DNA of 33,332 bases from Acidobacteriota bacterium (GTDB lineage: Bacteria > Acidobacteriota > Terriglobia > Terriglobales > Acidobacteriaceae): assembly GCA_028872955.1 (NCBI GenBank), contig JAGWNX010000042.1:1-33332 (forward strand), read 5' to 3'. Of the stretch, positions 32,336 to 33,332 are shown piece after piece (the stretch's first letter is position 1; each line of letters begins with the position of its first letter). The notes below the pieces were generated by a model. It made no database searches. It had not been told where the DNA came from and saw only the letters and a program-made list of their open reading frames with translations. Position numbers and translations under genes: made by a program.

Positions 32336-33332
32336 TTAGTTTTCGACTGGTCGATTAGCGCTGTCGATCGTCAACAGATCGGCTGGAGCTTTCCTGGCCT
32401 GGAGTTTCAGCCCAAGCTGCTGCTGAACCGCCGTAAAGAGCGATGTACCTGTAGGGTCAGCCAACGCTTGTGAGTTGCTGGTGGCGTCGGGCACCCCCAA
32501 CGCCTGACTGGTATCTGGAGTCCACTCCAACCTGAATTTATAGTTGTTCTTTAATCCCGTCATATCGAAGACGGGGCGACCGGATTGCTCACCCAAGAAG
32601 CGGGCCAGCGTCTCCATATTTGCGCTCGTGGCTATGACTTCCCCACGTCCCCCATGGATATCGTTTGGGACATTTGAACCCACGGCTACCTCCATCTTAG
32701 GTCCGCTCTTATCGATGATGAGCGCGTAGATGGGAACGTCCTTCGATTGGGTATGGAACACGAGCTTGAAACGATCCGCGAGGAGACTTTGCAACCGAAG
32801 TCTGACCTGCTCCTGAAATACACGGCGCTCGTCCGTAGTCATGTTGTGAGGGTCCCCGCCAAATGGCGTATCTGGCTTACCCTCTATGTCGAATCGTTGC
32901 GTATCCATCCAAGCCGGTTCGCCCGTGATCTGGTCATCGCCGACGTCATAGGCGATTTTGATCAGAAAGCGGAGTGTCGCATGGTTGATCACAAGCCGGC
33001 CGCCAGGTGCAAACAAAACAGAAAGCTTTGTTTGGGGGGCGCTCGGCTTGATCGTTGCTATGTCGAATTTCGGTCGCGCTGCTTCATGAGTAATCTCGGC
33101 CCGCGCAGACTGTCCCGTCATCACGCCTATGACAAACGGTGTGAGGACTGTACATATGCCCAGTAGCACAAGGGTGTATTTGTAGAGGCCTGTCAACCGT
33201 TTGCCGATTCGCCGAGAGACTATCATGTCGATTCGCTGGCGTAGGTCACCGCCGCCGATGCTTGACACATAGTGAAGAGGCAGTGCTTTGCAGTAGGCGC
33301 AGATCGTGAGGATGCTCTCCGCATAGACTCTG
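32336..33332 (-). CDS. M56/BlaR1-type metallopeptidase fused to TIGR03435 domain (5' end beyond window)
   Basis: The reading frame stays open to the window's right edge, so only the C-terminal 331 or so residues are seen. The edge sequence, RVYAESILTICAYCKALPLH followed by YVSSIGGGDLRQRIDMIVSRR, is the conserved end of the M56 (BlaR1/MecR1) peptidase domain. A membrane helix follows (YTLVLLGICTVLTPFVIGVM), then a TIGR03435-type extracytoplasmic domain (FDIATIKPSAP, GGRLVINHATLRFLIKIAYDV, LRLQSLLADRFKLVFHTQSKDVPIYALII, FDMTGLKNNYKFRLEWTPD). This fusion is typical of acidobacterial genomes. An internal GTG at 33266-33268 could be mistaken for a start, but the upstream frame matches M56. The HExxH zinc motif would be outside the window. 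A sensor-protease role, probably with a BlaI-like repressor encoded to the right, is inference. Confidence 0.85.
   Translation of the reverse strand, partial: RVYAESILTICAYCKALPLHYVSSIGGGDLRQRIDMIVSRRIGKRLTGLYKYTLVLLGICTVLTPFVIGVMTGQSARAEITHEAARPKFDIATIKPSAPQTKLSVLFAPGGRLVINHATLRFLIKIAYDVGDDQITGEPAWMDTQRFDIEGKPDTPFGGDPHNMTTDERRVFQEQVRLRLQSLLADRFKLVFHTQSKDVPIYALIIDKSGPKMEVAVGSNVPNDIHGGRGEVIATSANMETLARFLGEQSGRPVFDMTGLKNNYKFRLEWTPDTSQALGVPDATSNSQALADPTGTSLFTAVQQQLGLKLQARKAPADLLTIDSANRPVEN

Overview
The window looks like a chromosomal segment of a Gram-negative soil acidobacterium (Acidobacteriota, most likely class Terriglobia). Evidence: lpxB (lipid A) and a TonB-dependent-type outer-membrane protein indicate an outer membrane. 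The carboxypeptidase-regulatory-domain beta-barrel protein, the acidobacterial VWA-like family (TIGR03436 type) and the soil-associated TIGR03435 domain fused to a BlaR1/M56 peptidase tail are together characteristic of this phylum. No rRNA gene or CRISPR array is visible.

Bases 1 to about 24,000 are GC-rich core chromosome (one hand-counted line near 12.2 kb is about 70% GC). From left to right: a phosphate block on the minus strand (phoB, phoR, then pstS with a strong terminator); a plus-strand two-component pair (single-domain receiver plus CHASE3 histidine kinase); threonine aldolase and hemW on the minus strand; a secreted DUF1223 protein and an ABC exporter on the plus strand; a YdeI-like protein on the minus strand, divergent from lpxB; a large exported M1-peptidase-like protein that has lost its zinc site; two adjacent MacB/FtsX-type permeases without an ATPase; a short NAD-binding protein coupled to a 61-residue protein; malQ; a PpiD-like periplasmic foldase; and a BON-domain/glycine-zipper envelope protein.

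At 23,935-24,011 lies an initiator tRNA-fMet with its own sigma70 promoter and a downstream hairpin. Immediately after it begins what looks like an integrated element: a tyrosine recombinase facing the tRNA, translationally coupled to an excisionase-like helix-turn-helix protein. Beyond these two genes the base composition falls to about 47-53% GC. The rest of the window holds a LysR-type regulator and, on the opposite strand, a compact run of four genes: M56/BlaR1-TIGR03435 fusion (its 5' part lies outside the window), a 992-residue beta-barrel protein, a 703-residue VWA-like secreted protein and a small zinc-ribbon protein. Spacings of 49 bp, 10 bp and at most 53 bp suggest one transcription unit.

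The best candidate for an undescribed system is this four-gene run on the tRNA-linked element: a membrane metalloprotease/sensor, an outer-membrane barrel, an exported VWA-like protein and a zinc ribbon. Other notable points are the zinc-binding-looking insertion inside the integrase catalytic domain, the catalytically dead M1-like protein, the orphan permease pair and the truncated dehydrogenase-like protein. Functions beyond family assignment are inference. All starts were chosen by eye from ribosome-binding-site spacing and family N-termini.
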